64,000 bases of DNA from Luscinia megarhynchos (lineage: Eukaryota > Chordata > Aves > Passeriformes > Turdidae). Below the pieces are notes generated by a model. That model had not been told where the DNA came from, made no database searches, and saw only the letters and a program-made list of their open reading frames with translations. The stretch is from assembly GCA_034336665.1 (NCBI GenBank), contig CM067570.1, forward strand, positions 24,633,002-24,697,001, given 5' to 3'. Of the stretch, positions 1 through 12,184 are shown piece after piece (the stretch's first letter is position 1; the number at the start of each line of letters is the position of its first letter). The translations under genes and the position numbers were made by a program.

Positions 1-1415
1 CTTTACAGAAGTTAACTGATGTTTGGGTTGCCTGTAATTAATTTCATCCTTGAAGTTAATTTTGATGAGCTTTCTGAATTACTAGTGTTGCAGTAGTTCA
101 TAACTCTGGTCTCTGTATTGGGTGTTGGTCTTAGCTGTAGCTTGGAGAAATTCTATGATGGAGAGCAGCAGGTTGCCATTTGGTGGAAGGGTCATTTGAC
201 TTGGGAGCAGCATTGTGTTTTGGGTCTTGTCCAGTGCTACTGTTCTGTGTCCTGGGGACTACACTGAGACGTTTGCTCTTTTCTCCTTGTGTCTACTCAC
301 AAAGATGTTATGTAGCTTATCACAGCCTGCAGGCATGTATGTGTGTAAAGAATGCTGGCTTAAAGAATAAGAGTTTTTGTTTATACAGTCTTTACTGATT
401 CTGTTTGCAGATGTATTGGTTTAAAACACTTAGGAGAATGATGGATGACAAGACCATTGGACTCGCCTTTAAAGCTGTTTATGAGTTGGCAATTGATTCC
501 TGTGGAGCCTAACAGTAATGGCAAAAGACCCTGCAAATTCCTTATCTGCCCCTTTTGCAAGAAAACCCAGGGATGTCAAATCTCATGAAGATATAAACTT
601 GTTTAAATGAGCTTGGAATGCAGGTGGTTACAAAATCTGAATATTTAATCCTAGGACTGTGTTTTAAATAACAAGATGAAATGAGTTTTGAAAGCTCTTC
701 TATTACATTATTCTTATGCTAGCCCTGTTCCTTGTTTCGAGTTAACATCTTCGAGTGAAAGTTTTGTGTGGGTTTGCTGTCCCTGAGGAGATTTTTTTCA
801 TGGCCTTTGGTCCCACCTGTCTAAAATTGCTGGACTGTGAACTGGGCTCTTCTTTGTTTAGTACACCTCCATGTGTGTGCTTTCTCTCTTTCGCTTGGGT
901 TGCTTGCACTTAATTAAATTTGTCATAAAAGAAAGCCCAATAGGAGCTTGGTTTGGACCAAGTAGACTGAGTCAGCACTTGCAAAACCAATACTTTAAGG
1001 TACTTTTGTTACAGTATCTCCTTTTTCAATTAAATGGTTCCCTGAGACAAGCAGTTATTTAGTTTTGTGTTTTGGGTAGGATTTTTTCACCTTTGAAAAA
1101 TCTGTTGAAAAACCTGCAAATGTACCATGTTGTATTTATATTAAAATCTTAATATAATGGAAAGGACTTTACATAACCAAGAACTGTGGGTTCACTTGTG
1201 CTGAAATCACATTGGATTTTCTCAACAATTGGAGAACAAAGTGAAGATTGCATGTTGCACCAAGTGGAACTCTTTCCTATTGAATAAAATAGCTAGTTAT
1301 TCCATAGGAAATTTTCCTTTGTGTCTAGGGCTTTGATGTACAGTTTTAGCAGAGGAAGAATAGGAAAAGGCAAGATTTCTTTTTTCTGCCCATTGTAATG
1401 CAGTGAGTCTCTTAC
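1..1415. other. no gene seen; unique AT-rich sequence
   Basis: Only short frames of 60-72 codons (180-398, 871-1062) without motifs. No repeat or RNA gene recognised. Confidence 0.5.
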
Positions 1416-1546
1416 TCTTGCAATGGCCCAAAAAGCCATGTTGCACCTAATCTCATCTTCTCTACCCCTTATGCTGCTGGGCTGCTTCAAAATGACAGCA
1501 GTGATATTCTCCTTTATATTTTCCCATTTTTCATAGACTTCCATTT
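1416..1546 (-). other. candidate internal coding exon, 131 bp (unconfirmed)
   Basis: On the minus strand 'gtgcttttcttttcaaacag' is a good acceptor. It is followed by an open frame beginning EMEVYEKWENIKENITAV and ending MAFWAIAR, then a weaker donor AAGA|GTAAGA. The frame stays open past the donor to a stop at 1293, so the donor is not needed to keep it open. Codon use is fairly even and the peptide is not low-complexity. No family recognised and no neighbouring exon was found within several kilobases. A decoy is more likely than not. Confidence 0.2.
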
Positions 1547-3215
1547 CTGTTTGAAAAGAAAAGCACTGAAAGGTTATATTTACTCCTAGAAGAACTAGTG
1601 AGAGGTGGAAAGAACTCTTGACAGTTGTCCTGAGGCAGCAGAAAAACTAATAATGGAAGAAACAGTTCAGTGTCTGTAAAATGTCGGGTCTAAAATGAAT
1701 ACATCCCTCTTCCCTTCTTGGAGATACGCTGGTTAATGGAATTCCAGCAGACTGGTGAGTGTTGTGGATGATAACTAAGAATAGTAGATACTGCTGCAGT
1801 GGAACAACTTAATTTTAGTGTTAGCCGTAAGCATCATGTGCATTTGCAATAAATAATCAACTCGAAAGCAAAAAGACATTATGTCAAGTGATTTACATAT
1901 TATCCTTTTCTATAAAATGTTTTGTCACGGTAACCCAGAACTTGGCCAGTTGCTTGAAGACGTCAGGTCTTTTCTCAGAAGAGCTTGAAATGGTACCTAG
2001 GCAGATGGAAACAGACAATGATTTAGATATAACTGTGCAGCAGGACAGAGATTGTATTATTGGAATTTAGAATTGTTTCCCTATTTATTAAATACTTTTA
2101 GATCTGTTCCTCTCTCCAAACTAGGAATAATTTATTAGATTCTATTTCAATATCCAATATCTGCTTTAGACAATAGTAAAAGAGAAGGCAGACTCATCTT
2201 CAAAACAAGCACGTTAATATTAGAAACACAGCTATATAGAGCTGTCTAAGAGTAGTGTCTTCTCAATATAATCAGGCAATAAAAAATGTGGGCTTGATGT
2301 GCAATTCCACAGCCTCTATAGTGTGCATTTAATAATTTATATATTTTTTTCTGTCACTGCTACTCTGTGGAGACAAAAAGTAAAGACTAATGAGGCAAGG
2401 TAAAGTTCTGAGAGCAGATTCAGAATTTTTTAAGCTTCATGATGCATGAGACACTGTTGTGGTGATAAAACTCAAGTGGGCACTTGGCAACCTTCTTGGA
2501 TTATTACCCACAGGATTTTAGTAGGAGCTAGATAAACCTCTGTTCAAATCTGAGGGTATAGGTGGTTTGCAGATAGCTGTCTGCAGCTCCAGCCTTGGAT
2601 GGCAGACTGATGATGCATATAATTTAGGAAGACTGGAGTTTTCTGAAATATTTATAATTCGCAGACAGTCTTGTTCCATGTGTGCGTGGAAACTGCAAGA
2701 TTATTCTGAGGAGCTGGCCAAGCTTCAGAAACTCTTAGCTTCTGCAGGAGGGTAGGACAAGGAATGGCTGAAAACAAAATGCAATAGAAGATGATGTCAA
2801 ATCTTAATGAAAATTCCTTGGATATGCAGGGATTTGGGATCACAAGCCTTGTTTTCTGAAATTGCATGAGGTGTGGATCTGTAGTTTTCTTTGTTGTGTA
2901 AATACCAGCAGTGTTTTGCTGTTTTCTGCAGGCTTTTCATTTGTATTTTGAGGGTTAAATAACTTCTATTTTTTTTCTTGATCCATCACTGTAACCACAG
3001 TAAATGTTTTAACTGTGCTTGATTTAGTCCCAGAAGCAAGCAAAAAATTATTATTTGAGCAATTCATAGGTAAAGCAAACTTATTTCTTCATCTCAGAGG
3101 ATTAAGAAATGAATTAACTATCGTTGACTTCAAATTTGGTGTATTATTGACAGGTTAAAAGTTGTTTTGTTGTGTTTTCAGCTTTTTAACTAGCTATATA
3201 ATCTTTCAACTTCAG
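1547..3215. other. no gene seen
   Basis: Unique sequence. A small donor-like 'gactg|gtgagtg' at 1755 sits behind a pyrimidine-rich stretch, but the intervening 31 bp is preceded by 'ggag', a poor acceptor. Nothing else noted. Confidence 0.45.
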
Positions 3216-3299
3216 AAACACACAAAAAACACCAGAAGAGCACTCATTGAAATGAATATTGTAGAACTGCCAAACCAAACAAAGACCAGAAAACTTTCA
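3216..3299 (+). other. candidate small internal exon, 84 bp, phase 0-0 (unconfirmed)
   Basis: Plus strand. The acceptor 'atctttcaacttcag' is followed by 28 open codons (start KHTKNTRRALIEMNIV, end KTRKLS) and the strong donor TTTCA|GTAAGTA. Length is a multiple of three and both ends are phase 0, so inclusion would not shift a frame. The pyrimidine tract is short, which weakens the acceptor. No family recognised; a chance pair of sites is quite possible. Confidence 0.15.
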
Positions 3300-3490
3300 G
3301 TAAGTAAAAGAAACCAAAAAATGCAACCAACCTGCCCTCCAATTGGTGTGCCTCCAGCAAGGACTCAAGGGGTCATTTGACCTTGACTTGATAAGATTGT
3401 TGAAGATGTGAGAAGCCAGACAGGTCATAATATCCAGCAAAACGTAAGAGTGGCTTCACTCCAGTTAGTATTTGTTTTAAATCTGCAAAT

Positions 3491-3570
3491 TTAATGTAAT
3501 AGTACATATAATGTTATATTACATATGATATATATACTATTATAATATATTATAAATATATAATATATAA
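3491..3570. repeat. AT-only low-complexity block
   Basis: About 80 bp composed almost solely of A and T, rich in 'atatat', 'tataat' and 'attata' units that can fold on themselves. No fixed period is kept, so it is an imperfect (AT)n-type simple repeat rather than a clean microsatellite. Confidence 0.8.
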
Positions 3571-6500
3571 GCATTTGTTAACACATAAGCAACGTCCATA
3601 ATGCCACAAGTGCATTTTCATGTCAGGGAGTTTTGGAGATGAAAGGGGTCTCACATAAAGCATGGCAAATATGCAGGAATTGGTCACAAACATTCAAGGG
3701 AAGTGTTGTCTTTTGCACTACATTGCTTTAAAAAGGTATTTTTTTTTAGATTTATAGCCTGACTTCATTTTTAAAATTTTTAAACTTCTACCTACTTAAA
3801 TGTTTTCTACAATACTGTTCCATTTCCTTCCCAAGCCAATAGGAACATGTAATATACTTGGGAGTGATTAATGGTAATTACTGTGATGTGTTATTCTATG
3901 TGGTTTGGTGAAAGGCAGAATAAAGAAAAGCATAATAAAAAAACCAGAAAACCACAATGCCAACATGATAGCAGCAATTAAGAGAGGTACAAGTTCATTG
4001 TGTTGTTTTTTATTTATTTTTTTTTAATCTTAGCTGTCTTGACAGGTATTGTCCCATACTTCGATCTGCTGATAAACTTTAGTTTTTACCTACTCGAGCA
4101 GTTTGTTCTTAAGTGCTCTGTGTGGTACAGATACTTATTTTGTCTGTCATCTCCTGAGGAAAGTTCCAGGGAGGCTAATGAAAGATCACACTCAGCATGG
4201 AGGCATCAGAGAGGAAAGGTGGGAGAATAAGGAGGTGCCTCCTAAGTGGGAGCTCTGCCGTGCTGGCTGCTGCCGTGGGCTGTGGCTAACTGAGCAGCTC
4301 ACAGACACGGGGATTTGCTCCTGCCAGAATGCCAAGATGCAACCCAGAGTCACAGTTTTATCTGAAAATCCAAAGTTGTTTTGTTTGCTGCTTCACTAGG
4401 TAATGAATTTATTTGGGATTCTCTGCTTTACCAGGAACTCTGTCTTTGCCTAATTAATCATTAAAGGTTGTTAGCATACTGTGGTGGAGCTTATTATTAG
4501 AGTCTGCACGTATTTCAGAGAGCTATGACCCCTTCACGAGTAACTATAGAAACCTCAGCAACTGTAGTTACTGGCTTAAATTATGGAGTTCATATTTTTA
4601 AAGAATATTGGCCAGAGTCACTGGCTAATAATTTTGGTGTCTAAAATGATGAAGATTGTAAAATTCTGATTATTCAATTTTGAGTAGCAGTGTGATAAAA
4701 GGACTACCAGTTTGCACAAGTACAGGAATTGTAGAATACTTGCACGAGTTACTGGACAAGACTAAAAAAGCCCTTAGATACCTTGCAAATTTTCCAAACC
4801 TTTTGTGTAGAAACATTATGCCCATGCCCTTTCTGCCAGATTCACATTTTTAAGGGTAAAATTTAGTGAAACAGCAAATAAAATATCTTCAATGTTTCTG
4901 TTTTGCTTTCAGTATATTTCTAATAAATGTTATTTCTTAATGTTAGACTATTTTTACACTGGTAATTGAGGTACCAAAAGAAACTGTGTTAATTTGCAAA
5001 ACAGTGGTAGGAGCAAGTACCACTGAAATTGAAGGGGAAAAGAAGAAATGTCAAATATTAACATTGTTGTACAATATTAGGGCCTGTAGGAGCGGCAGGT
5101 TTGAAAATAAGAATTGCATATTTGCACAGCTAGTGAGATTGAATTGTTACCAGCCTGCGTTTTGGAAAAATAAAGGTGCTTTTTTTGTGGTGGGCAGAAC
5201 CCAACTCAGTCCTTCGTGGTTTAAATGACTTGATAATACGTCTGAAGTATAGAAGGAAGCCTGATTTGAAGGTACGAGTATTCAAAGTTCTTCTTACTGT
5301 TTCATGATACTTATAGCACAGGCCTTTGTGGGCAGGTAGGTTACTGGAGCAGGGCAGTGATAATCAGTTTCTGTGTTTCTAGAGCTGGGAAATGCAGGGG
5401 AGAGTGCACCACAACGTACTAACAGGAAATGAAGATGCTGCTCAAACATGTTAGGATGGGTTTTGTCCTAGTTGAGAGAAAGAGAAACTGACTTGTTGCA
5501 GCAGTGCTGTTGTTTTTAAGGAAATAAATCCCAAAGCATTTTGCTTTGGACCAGACAAATGATTTGGGCAAGACTGTCCTCTGTGTTTGTGAGCAATTGG
5601 GACACAGGGAGCAAGGCAGTGGGAAGAAATAAAACTTGTTTTGATGGCAGGATCAAAATGTTGAAACTAGCCAGCGGGAAGAAATGCCTGCATTAACTTG
5701 GCATAAATGTTGTCCCACTTGTGAGTCATTGAGCTGTTGGAGTAATTAATGCTGTCATTGTTTTGTTTTTCTTCTCTTCTCTCTGTGTATCTCATATTAT
5801 ATTGCAGGTTCTTCAGTCTGCAGGTGTTTTCCTGGCAGGTTTCCACTGACTCACTGAGACAGGGCTGGCTGCTGGCAGAGCTGTCCCTTTAGCTGGTGTG
5901 TCTCCAGGGTACCTTCACATAAATACTTTCTATGAATGGTTGCCTCCCTGAGCTGATGTTGAGGGAGACAGACTTAATTCTTACAGATATGTTAATCTCA
6001 TAGTGATATTTTAATAACTGGAGCATGTATAAATGTGAGATGGGATGTAAGTTGGGCAAAGTTGGCAGGTAGTGTTTTTCACCACTGCCAGCATTTTAAA
6101 GGAAATCTGTCTATCAGAGCTGAGGATCTCAAAAGCTGTGTTTTTATTACAACATAACCTGGAATAATGAAGGTACTTAAATGAATATAAACATGGAGTG
6201 TGGCAGAACATGGAGAAGACTTATAGAGCAGTTCCCTAAACCCCGCACTGCTGCACTCAGTTCTTAGCTTTGTTTTTTTCAACAGCCCTTAAGGGCTTCT
6301 TGGGTAACGCCAAATACTCTGGAATCCTGAGTGCCAAAGGAAAGTCTTTATGCTGGCATGCACAACACAAGGTTTGCATGTCTGTGTTCTCCCCACTTTC
6401 CTTGGGAAAGCTCAGCCTCTGGATGTCCCGTAATGGAGGCTCTGGGGACAGGAGGGAGAGAGGTGGAGAAGTTTGTGTCAGCTGCCTGCCCTCCCCTGCA

Positions 6501-6902
6501 CAGCTCACCCACTGCTCAGTGTGTTTACAAGCTGCCCAAAATGGAATGCAGCAGCCAGGAGAGTCCACCTGGGAGCCTTTTATCCTACTGACCTGTCAAA
6601 CCCTTGGGAAGGATAATGATATACAGTAATTGCAAATCTACAGTGATGTGTGTGTGTTTTATTTTGTGTGCACCTCTATCTTGTTGAATCAGTAGACTAA
6701 TTTTCTTATGTACCTCTTCATTGTTGAATCTGCCCCCCTTATGTCCACATCCTCCAATCAACAATTTTTTGTTTTGCTGGTTTTTATGCCTTTCAGCCCT
6801 TCTGGAGTTGAAGGTTGCAGCAGATAATTAGCACTTATGTGTGTATGTGAAATATTCTATGGAGCATTTAGGCATTGGATCGTCATTAGAATTGTACAAA
6901 GC
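3571..6902. other. no gene seen
   Basis: Unique sequence with one GC-rich patch (4215-4350) and a second around 6380-6570. The latter has frames of about 100 codons on both strands (6257-6568 minus, 6270-6629 plus), neither with a motif. These are taken as composition effects. Confidence 0.5.
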
Positions 6903-6980
6903 TTTTTTTTTTTTATATAACCCTGTGTTAAACTTTACTTAAAAAAAAAAAAGCCCCAAAAACCAAACCCAAAACAACAG
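6903..6980. repeat. paired poly-T / poly-A with A/C-rich tail
   Basis: T12 (6903-6914) and A12 (6941-6952) are separated by 26 bp, so they could form a short hairpin. The A run continues into an A/C-rich stretch ('ccccaaaaaccaaaccc') to about 6980, one of the recurrent A/C tracts in this window. Confidence 0.75.
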
Positions 6981-7318
6981 CAATTTATCTTTTCTTTGTT
7001 AAGGCATGTGCTCTGCTCTCAGTTCAGCCTTTGAATCACCAGGCTGACGAAATATTCACATTCTTACTTCTAAAAGCTTGAATCCAGTGCATTTTTGACA
7101 TGGAACATTAATGATACATGCATTTTTCTGTGAACATACTTTCTCAGTAATAGGGTATTGAAGATTTTGGCACTCATTCTCTGTGGGTTTCTTGGAAAAC
7201 TACACTGGATAGAAACAGGCCTTGTGCAGAAGCCTGTGCTGCAGTGGGGAAGTGAGTGGTGCAGAAACTAGGACTGGCTTTCTTGAGTTGAAGTGGGCTT
7301 ATTTGGTGTTTATACAGT

Positions 7319-7376
7319 TGGGTTTTTGTTGTTGTTTTTTTGTTGTTTGGGGTTTTTTTGGGTTTTTTTTGTTTTC
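7319..7376. repeat. T/G-rich low-complexity tract
   Basis: Irregular run of T blocks split by G, GG, GGG or GGGG (for example 'ttggggtttttttgggtt'). It is not a fixed-unit microsatellite. Confidence 0.8.
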
Positions 7377-9138
7377 TTGCAGTGCTGTAAAATTATAACA
7401 ACCATGTCTTAAGCATTTTTAAATAAAAATGTAGATAGTGAGATGTGTTAGATCTTCATTGAAGACTACAATATTTATATCAAAGCTGTTTTTTATATGC
7501 TACTTTTTTTTCTGAAGAGATATTGAGGGGGTTAGTTACTGTGTGTATGTGATCAATAGTCTTCAAAATAATTTCACCAGTGACTTTGTTAATCCCATTC
7601 CGAATGCAGTGAGGAAGGGAGAAAAAGAAAAAAAAAATTCACTAAAGAATAATTAGCAGAATGGAATTGAGTTAGTAGGTGTGACATCCAATTATTTTCT
7701 TCCCTGGAGATAAATATCAAGTCAAGGTTGGATATTACAATTGGAGTGTAGCACCTCTGCTGCTTCTGAATCAGGCAGAGTGAGAAGTAGCCATGTCGTG
7801 TGAAGAAAAAAGGTCATGTGTCTGCCTGCTGTGGTTAATGCATAGTTTGATTCAGGAAGGGGTTAGCCACTTCTGATTGCTGCTTTAATGAGGACTTCCC
7901 TTTGTAAAAATCCTTGTTTCAGGAATTGCTACATGGAATGTTTGATTTTGATAGTCTTCTTGCCTATGGATGGAAGCCATATGTAGAGGTTTTGAAAGAC
8001 TTGTGTGTTCCAATGCAGCATCTTTGAGGAGGTAATACTGAAGCACAGGATTGCTTCCACACACCAAAGGACTTCTGCCAGGCTTTCCTTCTAGGAAGGC
8101 AGTTTTAAATACTTGCACTTCCATGGCTGTGATAGCCAGATTCTCTGGTCCATTGAAGGGATGATGTGGGGTGGAAAAGCTGTCTGTGACAGATTGATAT
8201 CAGATTATGTGTGAATTGACCTTATCCCATGAATTGCAACCAGATAGTCTTCTGCAGTGTGTTAGGCTGTTAAAGACATGGCTTTGTCTGTGAAATATGA
8301 GGGCTTTTCTTTTTCCTTCATTAAAACAATAAGAAAAAACTTTGCATTAAATAGCTGGTGTCCTTTACTTGAATCTTGTTTGGAAATGTTGTATCACTTT
8401 CTCAAGTTGATAATATGCCTGTACTGTCTATTTAGTGTTCTTTTAATTTTACTGCTACCTTGGGAATATATTTCTTATGTTCAGTTTTTGCCATGGTAGT
8501 GTCCAGATTTTTTTCCCTTTCTTGTTTGTTGCTTAGCATTGTTCAATTCATTCTTGGACTTCTGACAAAATAAGCTCATGGTCTATTAAGAAAAACTTAG
8601 CTGTTTAAATAGCTGCCAAAAACAATGTCACAAGTACCTGCCCATGTAAATTATAGTTTATGGAAAACTGTGTGTTGGAGGAAAGTTTCATTACTAAGCA
8701 GATGTAGAACTAGGTTAGAAAGTGCAAGTAGATGGTATAATTATCTGTTGGAAATAAATGAAAAACACTGTTAATTGGGTTTTCTATTATGTGAAAATGG
8801 CCTGTTTCTCACCAGCTAGTTATTCTTCCACTCCTTATTTTTAAATTTGTGTTGAATTTATGGTTTTCCTCATGGACTATTTTTCTTTGAACTTTTATAG
8901 TTTGTAGTTTATGTAGTCAGCACTTTCTTGGGTGAGAGAGGTGGTTCACTGATATGTTTGTATAGCTCTGAGAATTTCATTATACTTATGAGATGAAGAA
9001 GTACTTATATTGGTTTCTTAATGCAGTTTTGGTATTCCTTGTAATAAAGTATTCCACTATTCAGACTCTGGCTTAAATTGTGTTATATTAAATGCAGATG
9101 TGTCATGTAGGCAAGTGTTTTTTGGAAGGAGATAGATG
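7377..9138. other. no gene seen
   Basis: Unique AT-rich sequence. A 79-codon minus frame at 7885-8124 is protein-like in composition but has no splice context. No repeats. Confidence 0.5.
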
Positions 9139-9640
9139 ATCATAGTCTGATAGAGTTGCTTTAGGCTGGGAAAGATCCATCATTGTTGGGCCCAACCATA
9201 TTAACCCAGCACTGCCAAGTCCACCACTAAACCACGTCCCTAAATACCACATATTTTGAATATCTCTAGGGATGGTAACCTCACAACTTCCCTAAACAGC
9301 GTGTTCTGATGCTTTATAACCCTTTTGGGGTAATCCAATGCTAATTTACAATCTAAAACACCCCTGGCACAGCTTGATGCTGTTGCTTCTCACCTGGGAG
9401 AAGAGACCTCCTTCCACCTGGCCACAGCCTCCTTTCAGGCAGTTGTAGAGAATGATAACGTCTGCCCTGAGCCTCCTTTTCTCCGGGCTGAACACACCCA
9501 GCTCCCTCAGCTCCTCCTCACAGGACTTGTGCTCCAGACCCTTCTCCAGCTTCATTGCCCATCTCTGGACACGCTCCAGCACCCCAGTGAAACTTAGTTT
9601 AGTTGACAGGAGACGTTCAGAGCTGAACAACAGAGATTTG
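9139..9640 (-). mobile_element. CR1 LINE fragment (5'-truncated, antisense to given strand)
   Basis: Chicken-repeat-1 non-LTR retrotransposon remnant, read on the minus strand. An open frame ending at a stop at 9346 contains [18 protein letters not shown], then an [20 protein letters not shown] run, a YNCLKGG-like run and [10 protein letters not shown]. This is the characteristic C-terminal end of the CR1 ORF2 endonuclease/reverse-transcriptase polyprotein. In the family this frame continues into a DIRK-like segment; here it stops straight after FRL (TTG TAA), so the copy is broken. Between 9345 and 9139 lies the CR1 3' region, seen on the plus strand as 'ggctgggaaagatcc', 'gggcccaaccat' and 'cactgccaagtccaccac'. 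The terminal 8-bp CR1 repeat survives only as a decayed 'catagtctgatagagt'. Similarity fades upstream between about 9590 and 9675, so the 5' limit is uncertain. No target-site duplication is expected or seen. The family assignment is from memory and is strong; the subfamily (J/L/X-like) is not certain. Confidence 0.93.
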
Positions 9641-12164
9641 TACCACACAGTAAAACTGTAGAGTGAAGAGGCACTGAGATGAGAGTGAAAAAGATGGCAT
9701 TGTTATTTGAAGGAGGAAAGCTGCTAAATTAATGGGGAAACCCCCTCCTCACACGAGCAGTCTTGAGATTGTATAGATACTTTAATGAAATTTAAGGGAT
9801 GGATTTAGTATTTGATTGGTTTGTGTTAAATTTTCAGTTCTTATAGCTTTCCTTGTCTGTATATTTGGGTCATTAGTTTTACCAGTATCTATCTTAAGTG
9901 AGTGTTTACTTCTTGGAAACAAAACATGAGATTAAAGAAGTAACTCGTGAATGAAGCAGTGATGCTTACTGTAACCCAGAAGTTACTGTATCTAGAACTA
10001 ATGCAAGAAATCTGACAGTAATGGTGTCTTAAAATGTTTTTTCAGGTTTCTCTGTGTAGCTGGAATAAATACATGGAGTGTGGGAAGGCCAATAAATATT
10101 CTCTGTTGTGCAGGAAATGAGGTCACTAAACATTGTGCAAGTGACTTTTATAAACCTCTGTTCTATAGTGTTTATATTTTTATATGTAGAGTTTGCATAC
10201 AAGATCACAAATCAAAACTGACTTTTTTTACTTGAGTGGGGATAAGAGATCTCTGACTACGAATAATGTTTCTCCTCACTGTAAATTATTGTAATTGTAT
10301 GCCTTTGAATTTTTTCATAACAGAATGCTTGGCAAACAGTTGTGTGCAGGTATCTCTAGGGATGGTGGAATTCCATCTGATCAAAATGGGTGTGTATATT
10401 AGCTGGATAATATAATGAACTTGTTCAAAATATACTTTGCTGTACATGACTTTTATTTGGCAGATTATAAGTGACTCAAACCTTGTCTGGTTTACCAGAT
10501 GGGATTTAGGAATTGTTTAGATATTTTTTTACCTGAGAATGACCCACTTTTTCTTTTTCTGCAATTTGTTTCAGCAGCCTTCTTGGCCACATACTTTCAA
10601 GTGCTCCAGTATATAATTTCCAAGTTTATTATATAGTTATTATTTATACCTGTAAGAGTAATTCTTAGCTATTTTTTTTATGCTAACCAGCTCTAGAATT
10701 TATGGTAGAGGCTTTTAAGCCCTCAGAGTTTGTGAAAACAAATTAAAAATGATGGTTCCTGTCTTCCATTGAGACTGTTTGATTTCATGGTGTTTGCCCA
10801 GATACCATCCCAAGTAGGTTGTAACTCTAGCTGATCACTGCATGAACTATTGTTAAGGACTTGCCCAGGTACAGATTTTGGCAGGGTCCCATAAACACCT
10901 GGAGTCTTATGAAAAAGGTTGCTATTTTTGCAAAGAAAAGATTGTGATTTGCTGGTTTGGGGAAGGTAAAATTTTGCTAACACTTTTATGAGTTTCTTCC
11001 CATTTTATGTAGTTTATAGACAAGATGGAGTGGGGGATGAGGAGGGGGGCAGTGGAAGAAAGAGGAAAGGAGCAAAGCATTGCTTTAAGAACACAAATCA
11101 GCCAAAAGGCTATGACACATACTTATTTCAGACTTCCTCTGAAAAATGAAGTAGACCTTTCATTGTGAAGGAAAGACATACTGGCTTTTGTACATTTTCC
11201 TACTTTCCCACTAAAGTAAGCGTTAACCAGCAGTTGTAGGAAAGACATTTATTCATTAATAATAAAGTTTTTCTATCAAATGATGTTTTTCTCCAGGACA
11301 AAATGAGTTCAGGCTCATACTTACTTGCTATTTAAGAACATCTATAATTTGGCACCAGATTATAGGCCTTTTGGGAATCTGTCTACACAGGGAACATGGA
11401 TTTTTTCCAATGAAAACAAAGTTAAATACTGTGGCACATAAGAATACATTAATCCCTAGGCAAGGAAGTTTTCTAGCTATGAAGTCATCATTCCCCAAAA
11501 GGAACTTACGCCTTCCTTTTATTTGATTTTGACGTCATTGCTGGGAACATTATTATTTCTTTTAAAAGGTTACAAGATTTGTCATGGTGACCAAACCAGC
11601 CTGTCATCAGCATAAGACCAGGTTTATTCTAATAGCTGAGTCTCCTAATTAGAATTAGCATTAAGTGGTACATTTTCCTTGAAGCCAGTTTCACATATAT
11701 CTTCAACTCACAGGAAAAGCAGTAGCATAAGAACTAAAGAATACCTAGAAACAAGCTATGATTGTCTCTTCTTACAAATGTAAATTGAAATTTCTGCTAA
11801 GACTTTGTAGCTTTTCCTTTCTCTCTGTTGTCTTTAGGCATTTGATTTAGATTAATTCAGTTAAGCTCTTGCCTTGTGGATTAAAAATCCATACTCTCTC
11901 CCCATTAATTCCTTTTATTTCACTTGATGCAAAGTACTTCTGTTTTCTTTATTCTTGTTAATAATGTTTTTAGACTATAAATTAAATACATAATACATAT
12001 AAGTTCAAAAATGTTCATTTTACCAATAAATTATTGATCCATTGTATTTTCAATATCAAAGCTGGTGTAGATAATGCTTTGCCCAATTGCTCAAAAGCTT
12101 CATAGAGTAGGAAAATACTGTTGGGTCAGGAAATGAAAGACCATTATACCAGTTTCTTGGTTGG
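9641..12164. other. no gene seen
   Basis: Unique sequence. It contains a 16-bp copy of a CR1 word at 10351-10366, the CRE at 11530, and a G/A-rich run near 11030-11070 ('gatgaggaggggggcagtgg'). Confidence 0.5.
11530..11537. promoter_or_regulatory. consensus cAMP-response element (TGACGTCA)
   Basis: The 8-bp palindrome TGACGTCA, continuing TTGC as in CRE/C-EBP composite sites. It is a CpG-containing motif preserved in a CpG-poor region. A single site may be chance (about two would be expected per 64 kb at equal base use, fewer with CpG loss). No promoter or transcript is visible beside it. Confidence 0.25.
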
Positions 12165-12184
12165 TTTTTTTTTTGTTGTTTTTT
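12165..12184. repeat. short T-rich tract
   Basis: T-run of about 20 bp interrupted by 'gttg'. Confidence 0.6.

Noticed and set aside
6257..6629. Overlapping frames of about 100 codons on both strands
   Set aside because: Both follow from locally higher GC; neither has domains or splice sites.
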